From: Chryseobacterium rhizoplanae | Lineage (GTDB): Bacteria > Bacteroidota > Bacteroidia > Flavobacteriales > Weeksellaceae | Length of the DNA stretch: 64,000 bases | Direction of reading: 5' to 3' | Assembly (NCBI RefSeq): GCF_900182655.1 | Contig: NZ_FXTC01000007.1 | Location: forward strand, 186,001-250,000 | Shown: positions 1 to 7,661 of the stretch, piece by piece | How positions within the stretch are numbered: the first letter of the stretch is position 1 | Layout of the letters: every line of letters begins with the position of its first letter | The notes under the pieces: generated by a model | Told to the model about the DNA's origin: nothing | What the model saw: the letters and a program-made list of their open reading frames with translations, nothing else | The model's database searches: none | Translations under genes and position numbers: made by a program

Positions 1-454
1 GAATGATATCTTTCAGGACACCTTCATGAAAATTATTGTTATGCTGAAAGAAGGGCGTTATAACGAAGAAGGTAAATTTATTCTTTGGGCAAAAAGAATT
101 TCCCACAATTTAATTATTGATCATTTCAGATCAAAAGCAAAGAATATAAAAGTTTCAGAAACTACTTTTGAAACCGATGAGTATTCTATTTTTGATTTAA
201 TCAGAGAGCCTTCTGAGAATATTGAAGATCAGCTTGTAACGAATCAGATACAGGAAGATCTTTTAAGGATGCTGCAGTTTTTACCACAAAATCAGCAAGA
301 AGTAATCAAACTGAGATTTTTTGACGGCCTGAGTTTCAAGGAAATTGCAGATCATACAGATATGAGCATTAATACGACCCTTGGAAGAGTACGGTATGCA
401 CTGATCAACCTGAGAAAAATCATGGATGAAAATAATATAATATTAACCAGATAA
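1..454 (+). CDS. ECF RNA polymerase sigma factor, 5' end cut by window
   Basis: The frame is open from nucleotide 2, reading NDIFQDTF before the first internal Met at 26, so that Met is not the start: the gene begins upstream of the window. The DIFQDTF stretch and the following WAKRISHNLIIDHFRSK segment look like sigma region 2. The C-terminal part has the region-4 helix-turn-helix (LPQNQQEVIKLRFFDGLSFKEIAD, then MSINTTLGRVRYALINLRK). It should direct RNA polymerase to a small stress or envelope regulon. No anti-sigma factor gene follows; a small basic ORF starts 47 nt downstream. The regulon cannot be told from the sequence. Confidence 0.9.
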   Translation, partial: NDIFQDTFMKIIVMLKEGRYNEEGKFILWAKRISHNLIIDHFRSKAKNIKVSETTFETDEYSIFDLIREPSENIEDQLVTNQIQEDLLRMLQFLPQNQQEVIKLRFFDGLSFKEIADHTDMSINTTLGRVRYALINLRKIMDENNIILTR

Positions 455-501
455 ATAATATTTCGGGAAATTTCACGTTTTAAGGAAAACATAGTTCGCT
501 T

Positions 502-636
502 ATGAAAAAAAATGACTCCTTAAAAGTGAAAACTTTGAAACCTAAGAAACAAACTATTAATTTTTTGCTTAATTTTTCTAAAAGCCTTGAAATTGTGAAA
601 AGCAAGAGCAAGAATTATCCAATTTTAAAAAATTAA
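502..636 (+). CDS. 44-aa basic ORF downstream of the ECF sigma gene
   Basis: An ATG at 502 opens a 44-codon frame ending in TAA at 634-636. The peptide begins MKKNDSLKVKTLKPKKQ and continues TINFLLNFSKSLEIVKSK. It is rich in lysine, with one amphipathic helix-like segment and no signal peptide or membrane span. It lies 47 nt after the sigma gene and may share its transcript. From memory, similar peptides of about 40 aa with a NFSKSL-type core follow ECF sigma genes in other Flavobacteriia, but I could not check this. Function unknown; it could be a spurious ORF. Confidence 0.5.
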   Translation: MKKNDSLKVKTLKPKKQTINFLLNFSKSLEIVKSKSKNYPILKN

Positions 637-642
637 AATGAT

Positions 643-650
643 TAACTTTG
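643..650 (+). promoter_or_regulatory. -7 element TAACTTTG upstream of the HAD gene
   Basis: TAACTTTG is a perfect match to the Bacteroidota TAnnTTTG -7 motif. It ends 6 nt before the ATG at 657, so transcription would start at or next to that codon and the mRNA would be leaderless or nearly so. I see no TTG at the usual -33 distance. Confidence 0.45.
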
Positions 651-656
651 TGCTGT

Positions 657-1352
657 ATGAAAATGCAGCATGTTTTTTTTGACCTGGATAATACACTCTG
701 GGATCACCGTAGAAATGCCTATCTTACCATCAGGGAACTTTTTGAAAAACAGGATATAACTTCAAAGTACAATATTGACTTTGAAGAGTTTCACTCTGTT
801 TACCATGACATCAACGAAGATTTATGGGAAAAGATCAGAGATGGGATTATTGGCAAAGAATATTTGAGAGAACACCGTTTTTATGACTCATTCAAACATT
901 TTGGAGTAGAAGATAAAGAACTTGCCCTTTATTTTGAAGAGCACTTTCTTGACAATATCGTGAGTCATAATGAATTGGTAGAAGGAGCTGAAGACGTCTT
1001 GGAATATCTGAAAGCTAAGAATTATACATTACACATTATCTCCAATGGATTTCAGGAAGTGACGGAAAGGAAATGTACCTTGTCCGGAATTGCGCCTTAT
1101 TTCAAGACCATTACCAGTGCAGATTCCGTGGGAGTAAGAAAACCTAATCCAAGGATTTTTGAATACTCCTTAGGACTTTCTGAAGCCAGAAAAGAAGAAA
1201 GTATCCTGATTGGGGATGACTGGATTGCTGATGCCATGGGAGCAACAGACTTTGGAATGGATGCTATTTTCTTTGATGTTTATAAAGAAGATAAACAGAA
1301 GGAAGGATTAAAAGCTATTACTCACCTTCAGCAGATTAAAGAATACTTATAA
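657..1352 (+). CDS. HAD-superfamily hydrolase, YjjG-like pyrimidine nucleotidase
   Basis: This 231-aa protein has all four HAD motifs in order: FFDLDNTLWDH with the nucleophile and acid/base aspartates, ISNG (motif II Ser), the motif III Lys in GVRKPNPRIF, and IGDDWIADAMGA (motif IV acidic pair). A helical cap of roughly 100 residues lies between motifs I and II. Size and motif I fit the YjjG family of house-cleaning nucleoside monophosphatases, which dephosphorylate non-canonical pyrimidine nucleotides. The frame extends to a TTG at 648, but that codon overlaps the -7 box, so the ATG at 657 or 663 is preferred. A strong terminator follows. The exact substrate is inferred from the family. Confidence 0.85.
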   Translation: MKMQHVFFDLDNTLWDHRRNAYLTIRELFEKQDITSKYNIDFEEFHSVYHDINEDLWEKIRDGIIGKEYLREHRFYDSFKHFGVEDKELALYFEEHFLDNIVSHNELVEGAEDVLEYLKAKNYTLHIISNGFQEVTERKCTLSGIAPYFKTITSADSVGVRKPNPRIFEYSLGLSEARKEESILIGDDWIADAMGATDFGMDAIFFDVYKEDKQKEGLKAITHLQQIKEYL

Positions 1353-1374
1353 ATAAAATCTACAATATAAATAG

Positions 1375-1410
1375 AAGCCACTAAGATCATCTTAGTGGCT
1401 TTTCTGTTTT
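1375..1410 (+). terminator. Intrinsic terminator after the HAD gene
   Basis: AAGCCACTAAGA (1375-1386) pairs perfectly with TCTTAGTGGCTT (1390-1401) across a three-base loop and is followed by a T-rich run. Confidence 0.85.
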
Positions 1411-1534
1411 TACAGACTTGGGAAATCAACCTAAATATTATTTATTTTTTTTACCTACCGGATGAATATTCCTAATTCTTTCCCAAATTGATTGGGAACT
1501 TTGCTCCATAATAATGACAGAAAAATTAAATGTT

Positions 1535-1984
1535 ATGAAAAATGTAAAGAAAATCACAGGAGTATTGATGATCATGTTTTTCTTGATGGGAAGTTTTGTT
1601 TCTGCACAGGACAGGGCGATCAATGCTAATCAGCTACCCAAAACAGCTAAAAACTTTCTAGCGGCCCATTTTAAAGGAATTCCTGTAAACTCTGCGATAG
1701 AAGACAGAGAAATCTATGGCGTAGATGAATACAAAGTATATCTGACTAACGGAATGAAAATGGAGTTTGACAGCAATGGAAACTGGAAGGAAGTGGATGG
1801 AAAACATCAGAAAATTCCGTATGGTTTTATCCCGGCATCAATCCGAAACTACAGCACGAAGAATTTTCCCAACACTTATATCATCAAGATTGAAAAGAAA
1901 AGATGGTCTTATAAAGCAGAACTTTCCAACGGATTGGAGCTTGAGTTTGACAGAAACGGAAATTTTAAAAGAATTGATGATTAA
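1535..1984 (+). CDS. Secreted two-repeat PepSY-like (BLIP-like) protein
   Basis: The protein has 149 aa from ATG 1535 (MKNVKKITG...), chosen because a signal peptide begins there: basic start, hydrophobic VLMIMFFLMGSFVSA, then cleavage before QDRA. The frame opens upstream at 1514. The mature part has two similar units of about 60 aa, each ending in a strand-turn-strand motif (TNGMKMEFDSNGNW and SNGLELEFDRNGNF). This matches the periplasmic PepSY-like / beta-lactamase-inhibitor-like domain common in Bacteroidota. A related single-unit ORF follows, then a two-component system. Such genes are often controlled by the adjacent sensor; that link is inferred. No ligand is known. Confidence 0.8.
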   Translation: MKNVKKITGVLMIMFFLMGSFVSAQDRAINANQLPKTAKNFLAAHFKGIPVNSAIEDREIYGVDEYKVYLTNGMKMEFDSNGNWKEVDGKHQKIPYGFIPASIRNYSTKNFPNTYIIKIEKKRWSYKAELSNGLELEFDRNGNFKRIDD

Positions 1985-2019
1985 TACTTAACTGAATATA
2001 AACACTAAATCTTAATAGT

Positions 2020-2226
2020 ATGGTCAACTGGAATTTAATAAACAGCAACGGAAGAAAGATTTCTTCTGCTCAGATTAGAAAGAATATGGTTTCATTTATG
2101 ACAAGGAACCACCCTTGTAGCGTCATTGAATCTATTGAGAAAAAATACAATGCTTACAAAATTCATTTGATGAACGGTCTGTGTCTTGTTTTTGATGCAG
2201 ATGGGATGAATGTAAAATCAAATTAG
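2020..2226 (+). CDS. Short single PepSY-like unit without signal peptide
   Basis: This 68-aa protein (MVNWNLINSNGRKIS...) resembles the second repeat of the preceding gene, sharing the IEKK(Y/R) segment and the (S/M)NGL...FD.(N/D)G motif. It lies 35 nt downstream, so it is probably cotranscribed. There is no signal peptide, so it may stay in the cytoplasm or be a degraded duplicate. Real, but its function is unknown. Confidence 0.6.
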   Translation: MVNWNLINSNGRKISSAQIRKNMVSFMTRNHPCSVIESIEKKYNAYKIHLMNGLCLVFDADGMNVKSN

Positions 2227-2383
2227 AGTATTCATGAAAAAGTGCGTGAGGGAAGAAGGTAGAGAATATTTCCATTTTATAGACATCTTATCGATAATTT
2301 ATCATATAACCCTTATACTGATCATATTCTCGTAGACTTTCGGATGTGTATCTCTATCTCCGGCTTCCCTCCTTATAATTTCC

Positions 2384-2391
2384 TATATTTG
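2384..2391 (+). promoter_or_regulatory. -7 element TATATTTG for the two-component operon
   Basis: This is a perfect TAnnTTTG motif 39 nt before the response-regulator ATG. An AGAGG purine run just before that ATG can act as ribosome-binding site. No clear -33 TTG, which would fit an activator-dependent promoter. Confidence 0.45.
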
Positions 2392-2430
2392 ATATAAGTT
2401 AATCGTGCAGCAGAACATAGACCCAGAGGT

Positions 2431-3102
2431 ATGAAGATTTTAATAGTAGAAGATGAGCCCGAACTGAAAGATACGGTACAGAAATTTCTGGAGGCAGAAC
2501 ATTTCATTGTGGAGTATGCAGAGAATTACAGCAACGGACTGGAGAAAATTATTTCTTATGAATATGACTGTATTTTGCTGGATATTATGCTCCCTGATGG
2601 AAACGGAATGGATCTGCTGAAAGAGATAAAAAAGATGCACAAAAAAGATCCTGTAATCATCCTTTCTGCCAAAGATTCAGTAGATGATAAGGTAACCGGA
2701 TTGGAAATAGGGGCTGATGACTATCTTGCTAAACCTTTTCATCTTGCAGAACTAATGGCGAGGATCAAATCCGTGATCAGAAGAAAAAACCAGGATGGTG
2801 AAAATATCATCCGATATAAAAATATAAGTATTGATCCGGAGAACAGGACGGTGAAAGTAGGAAATGAGGAATTGGTCCTTAACCGTAAAGAATACGATCT
2901 ATTGTATTACTTTGTGATCCATCCCGAAAAAACTTTGCAGAAAACGACATTGGCAGAAGCTATCTGGGGAGATTATATCGATCAGGCAGACAGTCTGGAT
3001 TTTATTTATTCACAAATTAAAAATCTTCGTAAAAAATTAAAAACGCTCAATGCCGAAGCTGATTTCCAGGCGGTGTACGGGATAGGATATAAATTGATCT
3101 GA
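2431..3102 (+). CDS. OmpR-family response regulator
   Basis: The protein has 223 aa. The receiver domain (about 1-118) has the acidic pair EDE near the start, the phospho-acceptor Asp51 in LLDIMLPDG, a Ser in VIILSAKD and Lys101 in AKPF. The C-terminal winged-helix DNA-binding domain (about 125-223) has the LNRKEYDLLYYFV, TLAEAIWGD and VYGIGYKL signatures. The stop codon overlaps the ATG of the sensor kinase by one base (TGATG), so the two are translationally coupled partners. Likely targets are the PepSY-like genes just upstream, by position only. Confidence 0.95.
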   Translation: MKILIVEDEPELKDTVQKFLEAEHFIVEYAENYSNGLEKIISYEYDCILLDIMLPDGNGMDLLKEIKKMHKKDPVIILSAKDSVDDKVTGLEIGADDYLAKPFHLAELMARIKSVIRRKNQDGENIIRYKNISIDPENRTVKVGNEELVLNRKEYDLLYYFVIHPEKTLQKTTLAEAIWGDYIDQADSLDFIYSQIKNLRKKLKTLNAEADFQAVYGIGYKLI

Positions 3103-4388
3103 TGAAAATTTCTTTAAAATATTATACCATAAAATACCTGATCATCATCCTGCTGTTCATTATTGCAGTTTGGGCAGGGCTGTTTTATGCTTATATCCTG
3201 GATGAAGTGCATGATAATGTGGATGACGGATTGAAGGACCGGAAAATACAGATTATCAAAGCTGTTTACCTGAATCCTCAGCTGTTGAAGAATAATGATT
3301 TTGGATTTAATGAATTTAAAATCAATCCCATTAAAGCTGAAGAATATCAGAATAAAAGCAGGCTGTACAATAAGATGTATTATATGGAATATGATGATAA
3401 AGACCAGCCTTACAGGGTTCTTGAGGCAGACTTTATCGATCAGTTTAAAAATAAGCAGAGGCTTGTCATAAGAACGTCTACCGTAGAAGAGGACGAATTG
3501 ATCTACGACCTTACGACCGCTTTAATTGTGCTTTATATTCTTTTGGTAATAAGTATTGTCGTAATTAACGGATATCTGTTGAATAAAGCAATGAGGCCAT
3601 TCTATCTGATTTTGGATAAGCTTAAAAAATATCAGTTCGGAATTCCTTTTTCACAGGAAAAGCAGACTTATAAAATTACCGAGTTCGAAGAATTGAATGT
3701 GGAAATCAATGAAATGATTGAACGTAATGAACTTGTTTTTTATCAGCAGAAACAGTTTATTGAAAATGCGTCCCACGAACTTCAGACCCCTTTGGCTATT
3801 GTTATTAACAAAATTGATCTTCTGATTCAGAATGATGACCTTGATAAAAAGAGTCTGACCTTCCTTACCGAAGTTAAAAATGATCTGCGAAGAATGGTAG
3901 GCTTAAATAAGTCATTATTAATGCTTTCCAAAATTGAAAACAGCCAGTTTAATAAAACATCAGACGTTGATTTTAACGGAATGATTGCTCAGTTGGTTCA
4001 GAATTATGAAGATTTCATCACATTTAAAAAAGTTGAGGTCAATATTATAGAGAAAGGAAAGTTTGTTGCAGATTTTAATCAGGATCTTGCAGATATTCTG
4101 CTGTCTAATCTTCTTAAAAATGCAATTAAATATAACAATGAAGAAGGGACATTAAATATTATTGTTGAAAATAACCGGATTACATTCCAGAATAGTGGGG
4201 CATCGGTTCCTTTGGATAAATCCAGAATATTTAATCGTTTCTATAAACAAGGATCAGATCATACCTCTACCGGATTAGGATTGTCTATCATTAAGACTAT
4301 AATAAAACAATACCCGGGATGGGATATCGCCTATGAATTCGGAGATCAGATGCATTATTTTATTCTGACAAAGAATAACAGACGTTAA
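3102..4388 (+). CDS. Sensor histidine kinase
   Basis: This 428-aa membrane kinase has one transmembrane helix at about residues 8-29, a periplasmic sensor region of about 105 residues, a second helix at about 138-158, a linker, and a HisKA domain with phospho-acceptor His225 in ENASHELQTPLA. The HATPase_c domain follows, with N box LLSNLLKNAIKYN and G box TGLGLSIIK. It pairs with the overlapping OmpR-type regulator. The periplasmic domain has no motif I recognise, so the signal is unknown. No gene follows on this strand; a dispersed repeat able to fold separates it from convergent trpS. Confidence 0.93.
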   Translation: MKISLKYYTIKYLIIILLFIIAVWAGLFYAYILDEVHDNVDDGLKDRKIQIIKAVYLNPQLLKNNDFGFNEFKINPIKAEEYQNKSRLYNKMYYMEYDDKDQPYRVLEADFIDQFKNKQRLVIRTSTVEEDELIYDLTTALIVLYILLVISIVVINGYLLNKAMRPFYLILDKLKKYQFGIPFSQEKQTYKITEFEELNVEINEMIERNELVFYQQKQFIENASHELQTPLAIVINKIDLLIQNDDLDKKSLTFLTEVKNDLRRMVGLNKSLLMLSKIENSQFNKTSDVDFNGMIAQLVQNYEDFITFKKVEVNIIEKGKFVADFNQDLADILLSNLLKNAIKYNNEEGTLNIIVENNRITFQNSGASVPLDKSRIFNRFYKQGSDHTSTGLGLSIIKTIIKQYPGWDIAYEFGDQMHYFILTKNNRR

Positions 4389-4412
4389 AAGTTATAACTT
4401 ATATTAATAGAA

Positions 4413-4547
4413 AAAGAGGCTGCCTCAAAAGTGTCATTTTGAACGAAATGAAATGTAATGAAGAATCTAATATATCTGATATCAATAAGATTCTTCCTTC
4501 GTCAGAATGACAAAAAGTCAATTATTGACTTTTGAGATAGCCTCTTT
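4413..4547. repeat. Dispersed inverted-repeat element between convergent genes
   Basis: The outer arms are 20 nt (4413-4432 and 4528-4547), complementary except at two positions. Inside are a left unit starting TGTCATTTTGAACGAAATG and a right unit at 4488-4512. The right unit recurs exactly at 37705-37729 and with two mismatches at 33931-33955. An extra 10-bp hairpin (4513-4522 with 4524-4533) sits near the right end. The element separates the kinase gene from trpS and could terminate both transcripts. Confidence 0.75.
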
Positions 4548-4567
4548 CTTATGTTTATAACTTAGAA

Positions 4568-5536
4568 TTAAAATCCTAAGCTTGTTCTTACTCTTTTAAG
4601 AGTTTCCAGTGCAATAGGTCTGGTTTTCTCGGCTCCTTGCTGCAGTTTTGCTTCCAGCTCGTCAAGATTATTCATATAATAAGCGAATACTTCTCTTTCT
4701 TTCTCAAAACGTACCAGAATAAGATCCAGTAATTCCTTCTTAGCATGTCCGTATCCGAAGTTTCCGGCAAGATATTTTGCTCTTAGCTCTTCAGTCTGTT
4801 CAGGAGTCGCAATAAGTTCATAGATCTGGAAGGTTTTATCCGTTTCAGGATCTTTTGGTTCCTCCAGAGATTTGGAATCAGATTCAATGCTCATTACCTG
4901 TTTTTTCAGTTCCTTTTCAGGTAAGAAAATATTGATAATATTTCCCATAGATTTAGACATTTTACGACCATCAGTTCCGGGAACATATTTCGTATCCTGC
5001 TGAAGTTCTGCCTGTGGTAAAACAAGCACTTCTCCCATCTGGTTGTTGAATCTGGACGCTACATCTCTTGCAATTTCCAAATGCTGAAGCTGATCTTTTC
5101 CTACAGGAACAATCTCTGCATCGTACAGTAAAATATCTGCAGCCATCAGAATAGGGTAAGTAAATAACCCTGCATTTACATCCTGAAGTCTGTCAGCCTT
5201 ATCCTTGAATGAATGAGCCAATGTTAGTCTTTGATAAGGAAAAAAACATGATAAATGCCAAGAAAGTTCACAGGTTTCAGCGATATCACTTTGTCTGTAG
5301 AAAAATGTTTTTTCAGTATCTAATCCACAAGCAAGCCAAGCCGCAGCAATCTCGTAGGTATTTTGTCTTAACGTCTGCGCATCTTTAATCTGTGTAAGCG
5401 TGTGAAGATTCGCAATAAATAAAAATGATTCATTTCCTTCCTGCTTGGATAGCTCGATAGCAGGAATAATGGCCCCTAATAAATTTCCAAGATGGGGTGT
5501 TCCGGTGGCTTGAATGCCGGTAAGAATTCTTGACAT
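4568..5536 (-). CDS. trpS: Tryptophanyl-tRNA synthetase
   Basis: This 322-aa class Ic aminoacyl-tRNA synthetase charges tRNA-Trp with tryptophan. The HIGH-equivalent motif is TGTPHLGN near residue 12, after MSRILTGIQ; the KMSKS loop appears intact as DGRKMSKSMGN. The AGLFTYPILMAADILLYDA segment is typical of TrpRS. Length is normal for the family. It is monocistronic, convergent with the sensor kinase, and has a TAAATTTG promoter element. Ten GATAAAA repeats begin about 25 nt upstream of that element. Confidence 0.97.
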   Translation of the reverse strand: MSRILTGIQATGTPHLGNLLGAIIPAIELSKQEGNESFLFIANLHTLTQIKDAQTLRQNTYEIAAAWLACGLDTEKTFFYRQSDIAETCELSWHLSCFFPYQRLTLAHSFKDKADRLQDVNAGLFTYPILMAADILLYDAEIVPVGKDQLQHLEIARDVASRFNNQMGEVLVLPQAELQQDTKYVPGTDGRKMSKSMGNIINIFLPEKELKKQVMSIESDSKSLEEPKDPETDKTFQIYELIATPEQTEELRAKYLAGNFGYGHAKKELLDLILVRFEKEREVFAYYMNNLDELEAKLQQGAEKTRPIALETLKRVRTSLGF

Positions 5537-5571
5537 TGGTTTAAAATTTATATTTAAAAATTAATGAATAG

Positions 5572-5579
5572 CAAATTTA
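5572..5579 (-). promoter_or_regulatory. -7 element TAAATTTG for trpS
   Basis: Read on the minus strand, TAAATTTG matches TAnnTTTG 35 nt upstream of the trpS ATG. The -33 position falls at about 5597-5605, at the edge of the GATAAAA array; no TTG is present there. Confidence 0.45.
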
Positions 5580-5603
5580 CGAGGTTTGCCGGGAATAACG
5601 AAA

Positions 5604-5673
5604 GATAAAAGATAAAAGATAAAAGATAAAAGATAAAAGATAAAAGATAAAAGATAAAAGATAAAAGATAAAA
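5604..5673. repeat. Ten perfect tandem GATAAAA repeats
   Basis: The 7-bp unit GATAAAA is repeated exactly ten times without a mismatch and is followed by a partial unit (GAT). The array lies between the trpS promoter and a twin-hairpin repeat, outside any coding sequence. Confidence 0.97.
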
Positions 5674-5688
5674 GATCTTGTTATTAAA

Positions 5689-5757
5689 ATTCAATTGGGC
5701 TGGGTTTTAACCCAGCCAACGATAAATCCCCCTTCCATTGGCTTTAGCCAAAACCTA
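5689..5757. repeat. Twin-hairpin intergenic repeat, copy A
   Basis: It begins ATTCAATTGGGCTGGG. The first hairpin is GGCTGGGTT/AACCCAGCC with a 2-nt loop; the second module is CATTGGCTTTAGCCAAAACC with TGGC/GCCA arms. Related copies lie at 11698-11764 and 42801-42869. The stretch after it (about 5758-5826) holds no gene. Confidence 0.75.
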
Positions 5758-5826
5758 TCACCTTTCAATAATCTATATGCCTTTACGCATCATCCGTGAA
5801 AATCTGTGCAATCTATGGGAAAAATA

Positions 5827-6471
5827 TTAAGGAATCACAATCTTCTCCCCGCCAAATTTCGGTTCTACCCCAAAAAGAAGATCCCAGTATGCCTTAGCTT
5901 TGGCCGCATACTCTCTGATATTAGTCTTTAATCCTGCATATTTATTTACATCAGCAGCATTATATCCAAAGGCTTCCATTCCATTTTTTCTGGCCAGGAA
6001 AACAGCTCTTTCATTATGAAACTTCTGAGAGATAATAATCACTTTTGTCTGGCTGAAAATATCTTTTGCCCTCACAACAGAATCCAGTGTTCTGAATCCG
6101 GCATGATCTAAAATGATTTTATCCTGAGGAACTCCTTTCTGCACTAATGCCAGCTGCATATCTTCAGGCTCATTATAGTCTTTGGTGCTGTTGTCACCGC
6201 TTACAATGATATATTGGATTTTTCCGCTTTTGTATAGGTTGGCCGCTGCTTCAATTCTATTGTAGAAATAAGCATTCGGGGTTCCGTTGCTCAAAAGTTT
6301 TCCGGTTCCCAGCAACAGACCTGTTTTTGCTTCCGGTACATCAGCAATATTATAAGAAATGAAAGGTTCACTATCCTTTTTGATGCTGTAATTTGCCCAG
6401 GCAATAAAAATAATTCCTGCAACAAGAAGAAGCAGGAAAATTTTAAAAATATTTTTGATTATTTTTTTCAT
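5827..6471 (-). CDS. SanA/YdcF-family (DUF218) membrane-anchored protein
   Basis: The protein has 214 aa with one N-terminal transmembrane anchor (FKIFLLLLVAGIIFIAWANYS) and a DUF218 domain outside it. Family landmarks are LLLGTGKLLSNGTPNAYFYNR, IIVSGDNS, ILDHAGFRTLDSV and VIIISQKFHNERAVFLA. SanA-type proteins affect envelope permeability and vancomycin exclusion, but their chemistry is not firmly established. It lies 14 nt after lspA, so it is probably the last gene of the lspA operon. Confidence 0.85.
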   Translation of the reverse strand: MKKIIKNIFKIFLLLLVAGIIFIAWANYSIKKDSEPFISYNIADVPEAKTGLLLGTGKLLSNGTPNAYFYNRIEAAANLYKSGKIQYIIVSGDNSTKDYNEPEDMQLALVQKGVPQDKIILDHAGFRTLDSVVRAKDIFSQTKVIIISQKFHNERAVFLARKNGMEAFGYNAADVNKYAGLKTNIREYAAKAKAYWDLLFGVEPKFGGEKIVIP

Positions 6472-6485
6472 CCGAAATAGATCAT

Positions 6486-7124
6486 TTAAAACTCCAGTCC
6501 GTTAGGAAAAGCTTTTTTTCTGAAAATTAATAAGAATGCGGCACCGACAGTAATGGCAGAGTCGGCAACATTGAAAATATACTTGAAGAACTCAAGATGT
6601 TTTCCACCAATTAAAGGCCAGCTTTCAGGAACATTCCAGTCTACCAATGGGAAGTGAAGCATATCCACTACGCATCCCTTCATAAAAGTAGAATATCCGT
6701 GTCCGAAAGGAGCAAATTTAGAAATACCGCCGTAGCCGATCCATCGGTCAATACTAGGGTCGTATACCGTCCCGCTGTCGAAAATCATTCCATAGAACAT
6801 TCCGTCAATAAGGTTTCCGATAGCACCCGCAAAAATAATCGCCATAGGGATCAAAAGATAATTGGAAGCTCCTTCTTTCAGCCATTTTTTAAACATGTAC
6901 ACCATTCCTCCGATCAGGAAAATTCTTAGGATCACCAGGAAATATTTTCCAATGATTCCTCCAAAGTGAAATCCATAGGCCATTCCCGGGTTTTCCACAA
7001 AGGTGAGTTTAAATCCCGGTAAAACAGTGACACTGTCATCCAGATTAAAATGAGTCTTGATATAAATTTTTGAAGCCTGGTCAATTAATAACACCAAAAA
7101 TGTTATCGCTAAGATCTTTTTCAT
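6486..7124 (-). CDS. lspA: Lipoprotein signal peptidase (signal peptidase II)
   Basis: This 212-aa polytopic aspartyl protease removes signal peptides from diacylglyceryl-modified prolipoproteins in the inner membrane. FVENPGMAYGF, GNLIDGMFYG (first catalytic Asp) and FNVADSAITVGA (second catalytic Asp) are all present, with four hydrophobic segments. It is longer than the usual 160-170 aa because of an insert of about 40 residues between the two aspartates, common in Bacteroidota. The start overlaps the end of the preceding small gene by one base. Confidence 0.96.
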   Translation of the reverse strand: MKKILAITFLVLLIDQASKIYIKTHFNLDDSVTVLPGFKLTFVENPGMAYGFHFGGIIGKYFLVILRIFLIGGMVYMFKKWLKEGASNYLLIPMAIIFAGAIGNLIDGMFYGMIFDSGTVYDPSIDRWIGYGGISKFAPFGHGYSTFMKGCVVDMLHFPLVDWNVPESWPLIGGKHLEFFKYIFNVADSAITVGAAFLLIFRKKAFPNGLEF

Positions 7125-7318
7125 TACTGCCCTTTAGGTTTTGAAGGCTTTGCAGCCGGCTTTACATTTTTATTATCGCTTGCTTTCTTGACTATTTTCT
7201 GTCCGTTATACGAACTTTTAACATGAGCTTTTTCAAATTTAATGCCCATTTCCTTCAGAACACTTTTCAGCGCACTTAGCTCCATTGCATTTTTTGGATG
7301 TACTATAATAGATTCCAT
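7124..7318 (-). CDS. Small DUF2683-like protein
   Basis: This 64-aa protein begins MESIIVHPKNAMELSALKSV and resembles the small Bacteroidota DUF2683 family: a strand, then a helix with conserved HP(K/E)NA...L. The second half is a basic, disordered Lys/Pro/Ala tail. It overlaps lspA by one base. Function unknown. Confidence 0.65.
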   Translation of the reverse strand: MESIIVHPKNAMELSALKSVLKEMGIKFEKAHVKSSYNGQKIVKKASDNKNVKPAAKPSKPKGQ

Positions 7319-7335
7319 TTCTTGTATTTAAATAT

Positions 7336-7581
7336 TTACATTTTGGACAATTCGTCAAGTCTTTTTCTGTCTTTCTCAGACAAATCATTCACTCCGTTTT
7401 TACCCATTTTGCTTAAAAGTCTGTCGATCTCTTTTTCCCGCTCGCGTTTATCAGAATTGAACTTGTCATCAATCGTATAGTTTTTCTGCTGATCAGGAAA
7501 GAATCTGTTTTTGATCCATTCTCTGTTGAGAAATAACAATACTATTGCAACGATAGCTCCCAAAATTAATAATTCGCTCAT
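7336..7581 (-). CDS. Small membrane-anchored protein with DUF6576-like C-terminus
   Basis: The protein has 81 aa. One N-terminal transmembrane segment (LLILGAIVAIVLLFL) is followed by a charged region and a final helical hairpin (IDRLLSKMGKNGVNDLSEKDRKRL). That hairpin resembles the tail of Bacteroidota rhomboid proteases (DUF6576). It lies between the dksA-like gene and lspA, 17 nt before the next gene. No function can be assigned. Confidence 0.6.
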   Translation of the reverse strand: MSELLILGAIVAIVLLFLNREWIKNRFFPDQQKNYTIDDKFNSDKREREKEIDRLLSKMGKNGVNDLSEKDRKRLDELSKM

Positions 7582-7600
7582 GGGTATACATTAAAAATTA

Positions 7601-7634
7601 GGTTTATAAAGTATTCGTGAATACGTTATAAACC
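7601..7634 (-). terminator. Hairpin after the TraR/DksA-like gene
   Basis: GGTTTATAA (7601-7609) pairs with TTATAAACC (7626-7634), and TATTC (7612-7616) with GAATA (7619-7623), giving a two-part stem. On the minus strand it is followed by TAATTTTTAAT. It is AT-rich and may be a weak terminator or attenuator between the dksA-like gene and the lspA operon. Confidence 0.45.
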
Positions 7635-7661
7635 CAATATTATTTTTTACAAACCTTACGG

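Noticed and set aside
2234..2335. 33-codon ORF between the short PepSY-like gene and the response regulator
   Set aside because: It overlaps regulatory sequence, is very short and has no recognisable features.
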